Below are positions 35,135 to 46,648 of a DNA stretch of 64,000 nt, piece by piece. The position numbers were made by a program, and so were the translations under genes. The stretch's first letter is position 1. Each line of letters opens with the position of its first letter. This DNA comes from Persicaria tinctoria (lineage: Eukaryota; Streptophyta; Magnoliopsida; Caryophyllales; Polygonaceae): assembly GCA_037127255.1 (NCBI GenBank), contig JBANSL010000004.1, positions 25,179,967-25,243,966 on the forward strand, read 5' to 3'. Under the pieces are notes generated by a model. That model was not told where the DNA came from. It saw only the letters and a program-made list of their open reading frames with translations, and ran no database searches.

Positions 35135-35982
35135 TGAAGGGGCGATAATTTTAGTTCCTGAATAAATGCATACAATCAACACTCAGAAAGTGGAAAATTA
35201 CTTGACTAATGAAGGGATAAGATGATTGAGGACAAAACAACACAACATTAACACTTTTTTTTTGGGGGTAAGAACAACATTAACAGATGATTGAGACTCA
35301 ATTCACACTAGTTCTTGCAAGGCATCTGATCTATAAAGTGGCCAGCTCCAAAGTCCAACCCTTGTTCGAGTTACAGAATCGGATACATATGCCTACTTTG
35401 GGATATTTTCCAATTAAAAACAAAACCTACTACTGTACTACAGAGCTCCAAAATGATGACAAGCTACATACAGGGCTTCAGTTCAAGAACACAAAACTCA
35501 GGCTTCATATTCTTCAGCACTTTCTAATGATGCACACAAAAAACAAACATGTATCAAGTCTTCTAAATCCTAATACAGCATATCTGAAAGCAAGCAAATG
35601 AAACCCTAATTCAATTATAAAAAGGGAAGAAACAGTAATATTAGTTTACCCAGTAAAATTAAGTTGCTCTTCAACACCTACAACAGAAAGCCCCCATAAC
35701 TCAACAGCTTCTTCCTTGGTATCTCTTAAAAGTCAAGAATTTAGGAAGACGCAACTCTGAAAACGGCAAAAAACATGAAGAGAACCACACACGAGAGATT
35801 CAGCAATAGACGAGAAAACCCAGGCAGGTCTTCCGAAAAGGGACAAAGGCAAGGTGGGGAGGTAAAATTAATAACGAAAAGTAACACGAGTGAAGATAAT
35901 TTCGTAGGTAGTCAATTTCCAGTTTTGGGCACTACTGAAGATGGAAATACAAAAACAGGAATGCAAGGGGGGAATACGATTA

Positions 35983-35985
<3 letters not shown>

Positions 35986-36042
<57 letters not shown>
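35986..36042 (+). repeat. (AG)n microsatellite in the U-box gene leader
   Basis: About 28 AG units. On the sense strand of the minus-strand U-box gene this is a long CT tract in the probable 5' UTR or core promoter, a common place for such tracts in plants. It may affect expression, which is inference only. Confidence 0.85.
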
Positions 36043-36048
<6 letters not shown>

Positions 36049-36329
36049 CAGTACAGAGGTCTCCACCACAGGTCGAAGCACACAAGGAAACTCGGTGGGT
36101 AAAAGGTAAACGGGTGAGAGGGACAACAGATGTGAGGTGCTGAGATAAGAGGCGCGCGAGAGAGAGTGAGGGAGGGAGAGATGACGTTTTCTACGCCCAC
36201 CTTAGGCCAGGAAGCAGTCTTTCTTTTTCTTTTTTTTTTGGTAATCCAGGAAGCAGTCTTTCTTGGAAGGCTTTCATTCTCTCTCAAACAAGATACTCCA
36301 CTCCGTATTAATTTGTGGCCCCACTTTTC

Positions 36330-36860
36330 ATTTAGGGTAAACCACCCCTTAAATAGGGTATATAGTTCAAAACACCCCTTAAACTCAATATTGCAAAAAA
36401 TCACCCTTTATATAGTTTTTTACTTTTGTTTACCAAAGAACACCATATCTTTGATTTCTTTAAGTTTTAGAGGAAAAAATCGATAAATTACCAAAATACC
36501 CTTATCATATGAACATGCGATATAGAAGGGGGTCTCGCATAAGAGTTGTGGAGAGATTTATGCATGGATTAAAGGGGGCCTAGTATAGAACCATAAGAGC
36601 TGATGAATAATTTCAATTAGCAAAGTGTGTGTAGAATTGTACATATGTACAGAAAGATAGGCGGAGAGTGAGTGGCGATAAGAAAATGATATGTGTAGGG
36701 GTAATTTTGTTTTTTTCAAAGACATTTAACAAAACTCTAACAGCATATAGAGGCGGGGTGGTCATAGAGACGAGGTGGTCTTTGGTAAACAAAAGCTATA
36801 TAAAGGGTGATTTTATGAAATATTGATTTTAAGGGGTAATGGGGAATATGAAGGATTTGT
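36330..36860. mobile_element. TIR element of about 0.5 kb (left part of copy A)
   Basis: Inverted arms of about 75 bp: left near 36372-36440 (CACCCCTTAAACTCAATATT, CACCCTTTATATAG, TTTGTTTACCAAAGA) and right near 36765-36850 on the opposite strand in the same order. Only the right half is present in copy B (41813-42135). No clear target duplication and no coding sequence. Confidence 0.55.
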
Positions 36861-39277
36861 GTATGTTGGAATTAAACAATTCTTCGGTGTTGTGTTGAAG
36901 ATGAGGTAAAGAGATTGTGTAAAAGAGAGGCGGAGCTTGCCTTCGTTTGCGAGGACTCCGACGTGAGCGAGATTGAGAGGGGGCCAAGCACGAGGGGGAA
37001 TCCATCTACCCTGCTACCAGTGTTCTAAAAATCGCGCCTAGGCGGCGCCTAGGCGCTAGACGGGACGGGACCTAGGAATTTTTAAGCCTAGGCGGACCTC
37101 TAGGCGGAAATTCGTCCAGGAACCGCCTAGGCGGACCTCTAGGCGGAAATTCGTCCAGGAACCGCCTAGTCCCGCCTAGGCGCCGCCTGGTCCCGCCTAG
37201 GCGCCACTTGGGCCTGACTGGTCCCGCCTAGGCACCGCCTAGTCCAACGATTATTCAATTTGCGCTTCTAAGAATATGATTAGTTGACTTAGGGTTTTTT
37301 TATCCCCATGTCGGGATGCATTTGCTTTTCAGTCGAACTTATAGTTTTCGATTTTATGAGGTTTAGAGTTGTTAGTCAGACATGTACTTTTGTGTTTATT
37401 TACTTTAGTGTTAGTTTACTACTACAAATTTGGGTTTATAAGTGATATTATGGATTATTATTACATTATATGAATTATTGACAAGTGTTATTCGTCAAAA
37501 TATAAGGAAATAATCGAGTTTGTTCTAAGTCCGCCTAGGCACCCGCCTAACCGCCTAGGCACTAGGTGGCCACCCACCGCCTAACGCCTTTTAGAACATT
37601 GCCTGCTACTGGTAATCATGTTGGGCTAGTGGTAACTAAAAAAAAGCATTGAACCTTTCATGACCAAGGGTGCCTTATAACGATCAATACTCCCATCAGA
37701 CTTTCATTTGACCCGATAAACCCATTGACAACCTATAGCCTTTTTACCTAGTGAAAGCTCTATCACTTCCTATGTTTTGTTCAATTCCAAACCTCCAAAT
37801 TCAGCTTCTAGAGCTTGCTGCCAACATAGAACTCACATGCCTCATGATATGTAAGTAGTTCATGTTTAGGACCTTAGGTCTCTAAGACAGAACAAGGAGG
37901 AAAAGAAAGAGTAGAAGTGATTGTATGGCAAAAAAAAAAATCAAAAGAAATACATGCAGCAAAATTATAGATGTAATCTTAGAGATAAAACTGGGGGATG
38001 ACAAACTTTAGAAGAGTGACATACACTTTAGTTTCAGGTTGTACAAAAGCAATACTAAACCTTGGAAGAGGAAGGACCAACTTCAAAAACAATTTCAACA
38101 AAAGGTTGATCACGAGGCTAAGAAAAATGGATATCATGTCCTGAATCGGTGCCATAAACATATTTGTAAGGAAAGATGTTGTATGAGAATCTCACATTTT
38201 TGTACATAAACACTTGATTGGTTTTGAAATTCAAGAGCTTGTAAGTTTTCTTACCCGGTGGATAACCAAGAAAGATAATAGCTACAACTCGCGAACTTAG
38301 CTTGTCTCAACCATGTTGCAAGGTGGAAGCATAGACTAAGCAACCAAAACATCGAGTGTGATTCTAGATAGGTCCCTTCTCATGAAGCATCTCATAAAGG
38401 GTCTTCATATGCAACAACCGACTGGACATTCAATCAATCAAAGATGCATTTGTCGTGACACTTTCTCCCAAAATTGAAGCGGTAAACTTGACTCAAACAT
38501 TAATGCTCTTGCCACCTCTAATAGATGTCTATGCTTTCGCTCCACACCTCAATTTTGTTGTGGAGTGACAATCCAAGAAGTTTGATGAAGAATCATGATG
38601 TTAAAAAAAATACAATGAAGCCTCTCTAGCTATAGGAACCTAGCTCCAATATATGCATTATTGATTGCAAGGAAGCCACTACTCTTGGTGACCAAGAGTT
38701 GAAACCAAATGGTCCTACTGAAATCACCTATATGGTCAAGGATTACTTGTAGCCATCATGTGTAGAAGCATGATATAGGCTCAAGTATCTAGATGTATCA
38801 ATTCAAAAGCATCAAAGGAAAAGGCAATCTAGATTGTTTTGCTTTAGCACAAACATGTATAACATTCCCTTGCTTGATCAACAAAAACAAAAGACAAATT
38901 TCGAAGTCTAATAAGGCAAATGCCCTAACTGGTTGTGTGATAAGTTTGCACTTTACAATATATTAAAACATCAAGAAAACTGAATTATAAAGAGGTACCA
39001 TTCTCAAGTGGTTTGTTCTCTCTACAAGTCGAGTTTGAAATATGTTATCTGTGTCCCTTTCAAAGGAAAAAAAATTTCAAACAAATTCACTAATTTTCGA
39101 TAGCTTCTTCACAGAAAGCCTTTGTACGTAAAAATCATAAAGAAGTTCAAATATTTAACAAGCTTGCCCAGTGACATCAAGTTGCATTTAAAATTCTTCA
39201 CCAACAAAGCATGATGAACAACAAACCCATTCATGATCTCAATCGTGCTTGTTGTTCAACAATGGTTGTCTCTAGTG
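36487..39277 (-). repeat. Duplicated block, copy A, with copia pol fragments
   Basis: Nearly collinear with 41813-43937. Minus-strand reading of 37640-37830 gives the start of a copia RT (ALELNKTW, GCQWVYRVK, DGSIDRYKARLVMKG) and that of 38200-38560 an integrase tail (compare 42882-43223). All frames are broken. It ends at GGTTGTCTCT, where the hAT-derived sequence begins. Confidence 0.8.
37018..37601. mobile_element. hAT-type MITE rich in GCCTAGGCG
   Basis: 584 bp with inverted ends CAGTGTTCTAAAAATCG (left) and CAATGTTCTAAAAGGCG (right, opposite strand), flanked by the 8-bp duplication CCTGCTAC (37010-37017 and 37602-37609). The paralogous copy B has an uninterrupted CCTGTTAC at the same place. 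The arms consist of GCCTAGGCG-type palindromes around an AT-rich core. No coding capacity. Confidence 0.9.
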
Positions 39278-41190
39278 GTGGAGCCAGGGCGACCATAAGG
39301 TGTGGGCAAGATTCAAAGAACCCGAGCATAAAATAATCTATAAATTTTCCAACGGCAAAATCATTGCAAAAAAAAGTGTTGATATGGTCAATTTACAATA
39401 TAGTGAACTAATTAGTAAAACGAACACGACGACCTTTTGACCTAACAAAGTCATCTATAACAAAATTTATATCAATTTTACTAACAAACTCTCTTTCAAT
39501 ATAAATTATCAAAGCATCAGCAAGAAAGTCATTGGCCATTTTATTGCGAATATCGGTCTTCACATGTTTCATTGCCGAAAATGCTCTTTCTGTAGTAGCG
39601 GTAGATACTAGCAATGTTAATACAAGCCGAATCAATCTACTTATCATTATGAACTGCTCATCCTTTTTTATTTCCACCAACTTCTACATCAATTTTGCAA
39701 GTGTTAGAACTTGAAACTCATAATTGCTAAGAACGAAAGCATGATAATATTGCAACTCACTCTTCAAAGCATACTTTTCATGTTTCTCAAAATCCCCTGG
39801 ATAGAACTCCACTACGAGCTTGTACACATCTTTTGACTTAAATGAATGAAAGCAATCTCTTGGCTCTAATGCTACACTAAGCTGAAGTAGTCTAACCGAT
39901 GACTCATTAAACCTTGAGTTCAACTCGGTTAATTGCAAATCAATAAACTGATTGAAATAATCAACATGATAGCGATGATCTAAAGTCATTTGCCTTGCAC
40001 CACGACCAATTGCACTACTCATGTCGGGTACTTCAAATGCATGTTTTGAGCAAAAATTTGTAACTGTTTAAAGTAATTTCTCCCAACCTTCATCTCTTAG
40101 AACTTGTAGAAGAATTCTTGCAGTGGATAGATGCTGAAGTGCAGCTCGTATGTCAATGGATTCTTGCTAAAATGCTTGAGAAAGAAAATTGGTAATGCCC
40201 ATAACTTCAAACATATCAAGTGCAAGCTAAATGCAAAATCAAAAGTCCTCAACTATTCTAAAGCATCGTTGGCTTCTACTCGAGCCTTGGAGTTCAAACC
40301 ATTCTCCTTGACATCCATAAACACTTTACAAGTTGAAGAAAACAAGTTAATCATACTCCCAATGGAAGTGAAATGAGAACTCCATCAAGTAGAACCTACA
40401 TATTTTAATACTATCATCTGGTTAGCTCCTTGTCCAGATACTAGATTTCCACTGTCTAACATCTCCTCAAGTTATTTTCTATGAGATGCTTGTAACTGTG
40501 TATTGCGTTTAGGAGATGACTTGACAATGTTAATAACATTGTCCAAGTAAGAAAAGAACTTCCAAATTGGATCACACTTCTTTGCAGCAGCAACTAATGC
40601 CAATTGCAATCTATGAGCAAAATAATGGACAAAGTATGCATATTGACAATCCCGGAGAAAAAAATGCTTTCAGTCCATTAAATTGCCCTGACATGTTACT
40701 AGAGCCATCATACCCCTGACCTCTTATTTTATCAACTTGAAGATTGTAAGTGGAAAGGACATTACATATCTCTTTATAAAGTGTTTATGAAGAAGTCTCA
40801 TAAACAACTTTGATAGTAAATAAACATTCAGTTAAGATACCAGCAAGGTTTACAAACTTGAAGATGATAGCCATTTGTTCCCATCCAGATTCATCTTGTG
40901 CTTCATCAACAAGAATAAAAAACAAGCATCTCCAACTTCCTCTCGAATCATAAAACAAAATTTGTTGGCCATGATTGCCAAAATGTCTTTCTGGATGTCG
41001 GGAGAAATATATTTGGCATTTTCTGGTGCATTGTTGAGTACAACATCATTGACCGTAGGTACTCAACTTGCTAAAAAAATCCACCCATTCAATAACATTC
41101 CCACGGTTCAAAGAAACTTCAGACTCGTCATGGCTTCTGAAGGCACAACCTTGTAACGCTAATCGGTGAGCAACCATAATTGTTGCTTTA
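39278..41190 (-). pseudogene. hAT transposase pseudogene (zinc-finger MYM-type 1-like)
   Basis: Minus-strand frames show the domesticated-looking plant hAT transposase known as zinc finger MYM-type protein 1-like. The conserved N-terminal block (GCAFRSHDESEVSLNRGN) is near 41130, VDEAQDES near 40910, and the C-terminal hAT dimerisation domain (LVSTATTERAFSAMKHVKT, DFLADALIIYIEREF) in 39408-39680. Frame 39684-40022 carries the stretch before it. Several frameshifts and stops separate the parts. The left edge TAGTGGTGGAGCCAGGG resembles a hAT terminus. The right terminus is lost at the junction with the LTR-like sequence. Confidence 0.8.
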
Positions 41191-41211
41191 TATAACAACC
41201 TTGTAACGCTG

Positions 41212-41812
41212 CGCTTCGTATGCGAAGCGCATCGTTTTGATGCTCGGGTCTTGACCTAGCTATAAAGCGTCTCTTCCAGACGCTGGAGCTTCACACTTCA
41301 GTCTTCGTCTTTATCTCTCCTCACAAACGCTCTCCGCTAGGGTTTCTAGGGTTTGGAGATTCTCTTGCTCTTGCCGTCTGTTTGCGAGCGCTCGGAGAAG
41401 AAATATTGCTGGTGGCTTCTCTAGAAGATGGATCGAGCTCCGGCGTCCTCCTGGGTGGTCGCTCTCCTCGCCTTCTGAGATCTAGGGTTCTTGGAGATCG
41501 AATCATTCTTCGATCTTTCGGTTTATCCCATACAAGGGGATTTTCTCTTCTTCATTGTACCTCTCATTCACATGCATATTAGTTTAGGGTTGCTTGCTTT
41601 CATTGCTTGTATTATCCCTTGTACGAACTCTCTATAGTGGATTCGGCCAACTCTTGAGGCCTCGTGGATGTAGGTATTTATACCGAACCACGTAAAATCG
41701 CTTTGTTTGTTCTCTTGCATGTGATTCTCTTTGATCATTCGAATATCGCTTAGATCTTATTCGCTTCACCTTATCAAAACCAATTTGTAGTTGGATCTAG
41801 GTTTTACAATAC
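41212..41812 (+). repeat. LTR-like sequence with hairpins near its 5' end
   Basis: Has TATAAAGCG near 41261, a TAGGGTTTCTAGGGTTTGG leader, and a Gly/Leu-poor non-coding tail ending GGTTTTACA. It resembles the R-U5 part of a plant LTR (CTCTTGAGGCCTCGTGGATG; compare CTCTTGAGGCTCCAAAG in the copia LTRs at 7143). Two hairpins occur at the start: TGCGCTTCG-TATG-CGAAGCGCA (41212-41233) and AGCGTCT-CTTCC-AGACGCT (near 41266-41284). The outer boundaries and a target duplication could not be fixed. Confidence 0.45.
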
Positions 41813-42881
41813 CCTTATCATATGAGGAGGCGATATAGAAGGGGATCTCGCATAGGAGTTGTGGAGAGATTTAGGCATGGATTAAGGGAGCCTAGTATAG
41901 GACCATAAGAGCTGATGAATAATTTCAATTAACAAAGTTTGTGTGGATTTGTACATATGTACAGAAAGATAGGCGAAGAGTGAGTGGTGACGAGAAAATG
42001 TATAGGGGTAATTTTGTTTTTTCAAAGACATTTAACAAAACTCTAACGGCATATAGAGGCGGGGTGGTCTTTGGTAAATAAAAGCTATATAAAGGGTGGT
42101 TTTATGCAATATTGATTTTAAGGGGTGATGGGGAATATGAAGGATTTGTGTATGTTGGAATTAAACAATTCTTCGGTGTTGTGTTGAAGATTAGGTAAAT
42201 GGATTGTGTGTAGAAGAGAGGCGGAGCTTGTCTTCGTTTGTGAGGACTACAACGAGATCGAGCGAGAGCCAAGAACAAGAGGGAAGCCATATACCCTGTT
42301 ACTGGTAATCATATTGGGTAATGGTAATTTAAAAAAAAGCATTGATCCTTTCACGACCAAGGGTGCCTTATAACGATCAATACTCCCATCAGACTTTCAT
42401 TTGACCCGATCAACCCATTGACAACCTTTAGCCTTTTTACCCAGTGAAAGTTCTATCACTTCCTATGTTTTGTTCAAATCCAAACCTCCAAATTTAGCTT
42501 CTAGAGTTCTTGCCAACATAGAACTCACATGCCTCATGATATGTAAGTAGTTCATGTTTAGGACCTTGGGCCTCTAAGACAAAACAAGGAGGAAAAGCAA
42601 GAGTAAAAGTTATTGTATGGCCAAAAAATTCAAAAGAAATACATGCAGGAACGTTGTAGATGTAATCTTAGAGATAAAACTAGGGGATTATAAACTTTAG
42701 AAAAGCGACATACAACTTCAGTTTCGGGTTCTACAAAAGCAACACTAAACCTTTGAAGAGGAAGGACCAACTTCAACAACATTGTCAACAAAAGATTGAT
42801 CACGAGGCTAAGAAAAATGGATATCATGTCCTGAATCTGTGTCATAAACATATTTGCAAGGAAAGATGTTTTATGAGAATC

Positions 42882-43223
42882 TCACATTTTTGTACATAAG
42901 CACTTGATTGTAAGCTTGTAAGCTTTATTACCCGATGGATAACCAAGAAAGATAATAGCTACAACTCGCAAACTTAGCTTGTCTCGGCCATGTTGCAAGG
43001 TGGAAGCATAGACCAAGCAACCAAAACGCTGAGGGTGATTATAGGCAGGTGCCTTCTCATGAAGCATCTCATAAAGGGTCTTCATATGCAATAACTTACT
43101 GGACATTTGATCAATCAAATATGCAGTTGTCGTGACGCTTTCTCCCCAAAATTGAAGTGGTAAACATGACTCAAACATTAATGCTCTTGCCACCTCTAAT
43201 AGATGTCTATGTTTTCGCTCCAC
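42882..43223 (-). pseudogene. Copia integrase C-terminal fragment
   Basis: The 113-residue frame contains MERKHRHLLEVARALMF, LPLQFWGESVTTTAYLI and QRFGCLVYAS, the end of a copia integrase core and the region after it. Flanking frames are broken. The same region in copy A is more damaged. Confidence 0.85.
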
Positions 43224-43937
43224 AACTCAATTTTGTTGTGAAGTGACAATCCAAGAAGTTTGATGAACAATCCTGGTGTTCAAAAAATACAATGAAGCCT
43301 CTTTACAAAAACCTAGCTCAAATATATGCATTATTGATTGCAAGGAAGCCACTACTCTAGGTGACCAAGAGTTGAAACCAAATGGTCCTACTGAAATCAC
43401 CTATGATGGTCAAGAAATACTTGTAGCTATCATGTGTACAGGCACTATATGGGCCCAAATATCTAGATGTATCAATTCAAAAGCATCAAAGGAAAAGGCA
43501 ATTTAGATTGCTTTGCTTTAGCACAAACATCACAAACATGTTTAACATTCCCTTGCTTGATCAACACAAACAAAAGACAAATTTTGAAGTCTAGAATAAG
43601 GTAAATGCCCTAACCGGCTGTGCGATAAGTTTTCACTTTACAATATATTGAAACATCAAGAAAACTGAATTATAAAGATGTACCATTTTCAAGTTGTTTG
43701 TTCTCTCTACAACTCGATTATGAAATATGTTATATGTGTCCCTTTCAATGAAAAAAATTCAAACAAATTCACTAACTTTTGTTAGCTTCTTCATAAAAAG
43801 CCTTTGTATGTAAAAATCATAAAGAAGTTCAAATCTTTAACAAGCTTGCCCAGTAATATCAAGTTGCATTTAAAATTCTTCACCAACAAAGCATGATCAA
43901 CAACAAACCCATTCATGATCTCAATCGTGCTTGTTGT

Positions 43938-45435
43938 TGATAGAGTATATTTTAGTCATGTTTTAAGTATAGGTTTGCATATTAATTTAGAACATTTTAT
44001 ATATTTTATAGTTAATTTGTATTATTTGTTTTTCGGAGTCTACAAGAGTGCTTTTATATATATTTCAGGTATTTTAGGACTGAATCGTATGAATTCGGAG
44101 ATTGGTGATAATTTATGGGAGGATTTTATAAATTGGAGGACAATACGGACCGGTTCGGATCGATGGAGCAGTCAAGCTTTCAAGCCGGTGCAATTGGAGT
44201 TCGGACGTACGTGTTTGGTTGACCGCCTTTAGTGCTGCGATGTACTCCGTATTACTTTGCTTTAGTATACTCCGTAATAAAAAGATAGATCATTTAGTTA
44301 GATTGAATATTAGATAGATATATTATTATTATATACTCCCTCCGTTCGGCAAAACTTGTCGTTTACTATTCGTGCACGCTTTTTTAGAACGATAAAAGCT
44401 ATATAAAATATTCATTTTTTTATAAATTTTTTTTAACAAGTTTATACTTATTAATAATAACTACGAAGTTGTTAAAAAAATTATTAAAAAAACTAGATAT
44501 TTTATATAGTTTTTATCTCATAAAAAAGCGTGCATGGATAGTAAAGTGTCAAGTTTTTATGAACGGAGGTAGTATTATTTAGGATAGATTAGGATAGTTT
44601 CATTATATTATATATACATTCATTCCTACGGCAAAGCAGAGGAGGCCGATACGTGATACGACCGACTACAGTTTACATTCCTCTTACTCTTTTGTTTTAG
44701 TTTTATGGAGATCTAAACTCTACCGTTTCGTCTACGATTTGAAGCTTTGTTTGGATTGGTTGTGAGTTTCTAATTCTTGTTCCTTATTTCCTATATTGAA
44801 TGTTTCGACTTCTTTGTGCTTGATTGTCTATTGTTTTATTCTTTCTAGCCCGCGCAACTAGTTAGAATCAATTCAATTGCTAAGGTTTTGTAGATTCCTG
44901 GTTGTGAACCTTAACCTAAGTGGCAAACTTATTCCTTTAGGGCTGGTTGAACTAATTGAATGAGTAGGAAGTTGGATGTGTTGTTAAATCCCTCTTTAGG
45001 GACTGCAAATACCTTGGTTAATCTCTGAACTTAAAGCTATCAATTGGGTTAAATCCTTCTTTAGGGACTATTCGATTGATAAGGGTTTTTAGGACTGGTT
45101 GGACTAGTAACTATATTAGGTTGGGACAAGGGCATTCATAGGAAACCTAAAAGGACAAGAGGAAGTTACAATATCAATTTAACCAACTAAAGTGAATAAT
45201 TGTAGGTGAAACTATTTTACTAATTATCGTTATCTCCATCAATTTGTTTGTAGTTTATTTTATTTTATTTCTTATTTTCACCAATAAAAAACCCCGTTTC
45301 ATACTAATTGGTAAATAAACTAACTTAGGAATAACTTGATTCTCTGTGGGATCGATTCGTGCTTACCACGCTACATTAGTTAGGTAGGTTCGAAATTATT
45401 TTGATATGGTTGTCGCGACTAAAAACCCCTCATCA
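43938..45435 (+). repeat. 5' LTR of the gypsy-type element
   Basis: TGATAGAG...CTCATCA. 1498 bp, including a 237-bp MITE absent from the 3' LTR; without it and its TA duplication the length equals the 3' LTR within a few bases. The three bases AAT separate it from the primer site. Confidence 0.93.
44336..44572. mobile_element. Stowaway-like MITE inside the 5' LTR
   Basis: Inverted ends CTCCCTCCGTTCGGCAAAAC and CTACCTCCGTTCATAAAAAC (opposite strand), flanked by TA. The 3' LTR shows the empty site (TTATATATTATT near 49898), so the MITE came after the retroelement inserted. Confidence 0.93.
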
Positions 45436-45438
45436 AAT

Positions 45439-45456
45439 TGGCGCCGTTGCCGAGGA
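45439..45456 (+). promoter_or_regulatory. Primer binding site, tRNA-Asp type
   Basis: TGGCGCCGTTGCCGAGGA is complementary to the 3' end of plant tRNA-Asp(GUC) except for one G-to-A change (compare 62819-62836, perfect). It lies three bases after the LTR. Confidence 0.88.
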
Positions 45457-45641
45457 ATTAAAGTTTATTTCTTTGTTTTGTGTGTTTGCCGATTATTGTA
45501 TATAATTAACTTTGTTGTGAGCCTATCTTACGGTTCATAACACCCGTGCTACTAACCGTTTGTGTTCGTGTGTCTAGGTGATTCCCTCTAAAGATGAATC
45601 ATGGTTTATATTGTGATTTTTGCGGAGTTTCTAATCATATA

Positions 45642-45894
45642 CTCCCTCCGTTCGGCAAAACTTGTCGTTTTAGACTTTTGTTTTTATTCGGAAAAACTTG
45701 TCATTTTAGGTATTTTTGCTTCTACTTTACTAAAATGCCCTTGATTTGATTGATGTGTTGTGAGTTGTAGTTTTTGATAAAGTAAAAAGTAGAGTAATAA
45801 TTGAGGGTAAATTAGTAAAAACGAAGTGTAATTATTAGTTTTATTAAAAGTTGTGTAGAGAGTTAAAATGACAAGTTTTGCCGAACGGAGGGAG
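45642..45894. mobile_element. Stowaway-like MITE in the gypsy-type interior
   Basis: 253 bp with near-perfect inverted ends CTCCCTCCGTTCGGCAAAAC, flanked by TA. The interior shares order and length with the MITE at 53277-53529 (TTTTAGGTATTTT, GTTGTAGTTTT, AAGTAAAGTAATAATT-like pieces). Confidence 0.92.
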
Positions 45895-45911
45895 TATTTA
45901 AAGATTGTCCG

Positions 45912-46343
45912 GTGTTTATGGTTCCAATCGGAAAGGTCAAGGAAGTACATCATATGTGCAAAACTCAACTTTCTCAGGAATTAGATATCATACATGAGAT
46001 TGCACAATTAGAGCTCCAAATTGGACAACTAGAGCCTCCGTGTCTGGCTCCGCAAACATCACAAGAATCGTCTATGTTGCCCCTCATGGAAGAACACTTT
46101 GCCGCAATGGAGTCCCACATTATAATGATCCAAACTGATTTCAATAAGGAGATGAAGCGGGTCCAAGTGGCACAACAAATTACAATTCCAATTATTTCAG
46201 AGATTTTTCCTAGGCAGACGAAGATGGTGGTTAGTGACGACTACGCTATCATCTCTCTTGATGAGGAGATCTTAGAAGATTGGATAGATGAGCAAGATGA
46301 CGAAAATTTGACAAAGAGGATTCTATTGTTTGAATTTAATTAG
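45912..46343 (+). CDS. Short ORF in the non-autonomous element
   Basis: 143 residues, acidic, rich in Gln/Glu/Ile, with a predicted coiled-coil-like first half (LDIIHEIAQLELQIGQLE). Sequence just downstream (GTGGTATTACATTTCC near 46423) has a counterpart at about 60300-60335 minus in the sister element, so the region is shared by the family. There is no zinc knuckle and no match I can name. It may be a remnant of a pre-gag region or not translated at all. Confidence 0.3.
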   Translation: MFMVPIGKVKEVHHMCKTQLSQELDIIHEIAQLELQIGQLEPPCLAPQTSQESSMLPLMEEHFAAMESHIIMIQTDFNKEMKRVQVAQQITIPIISEIFPRQTKMVVSDDYAIISLDEEILEDWIDEQDDENLTKRILLFEFN

Positions 46344-46648
46344 GGTGCAAACGGACAAAACACTAAGAGATGGCAAAAGAGGAGCGCATATTTTGAGAAG
46401 CCACCAATGGAACTGAATTGGTGGTATTACATTTCCTTGGCAGAGAGCCATGCTCGTTTATGTGGGATAAGTGACCAAGAGTTTGAGAAGTTGTTGAGAG
46501 CGTTAACAATGTCCGATCTTAGAGGGGTTGAGAAGAATCAAGGTATGTTTTTTTTTTTTTAGATCGGAATAATTTTATTGGTATCATTAAAATTTTATTT
46601 TACTTTTATTTTATTTTTTCGATTTAGTTAGGATTTTTATTTATATTT

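Noticed and set aside
36001..36143. Arg/Glu-repeat frame over the AG tract
   Set aside because: Translation of an AG microsatellite in the leader of the minus-strand U-box gene.
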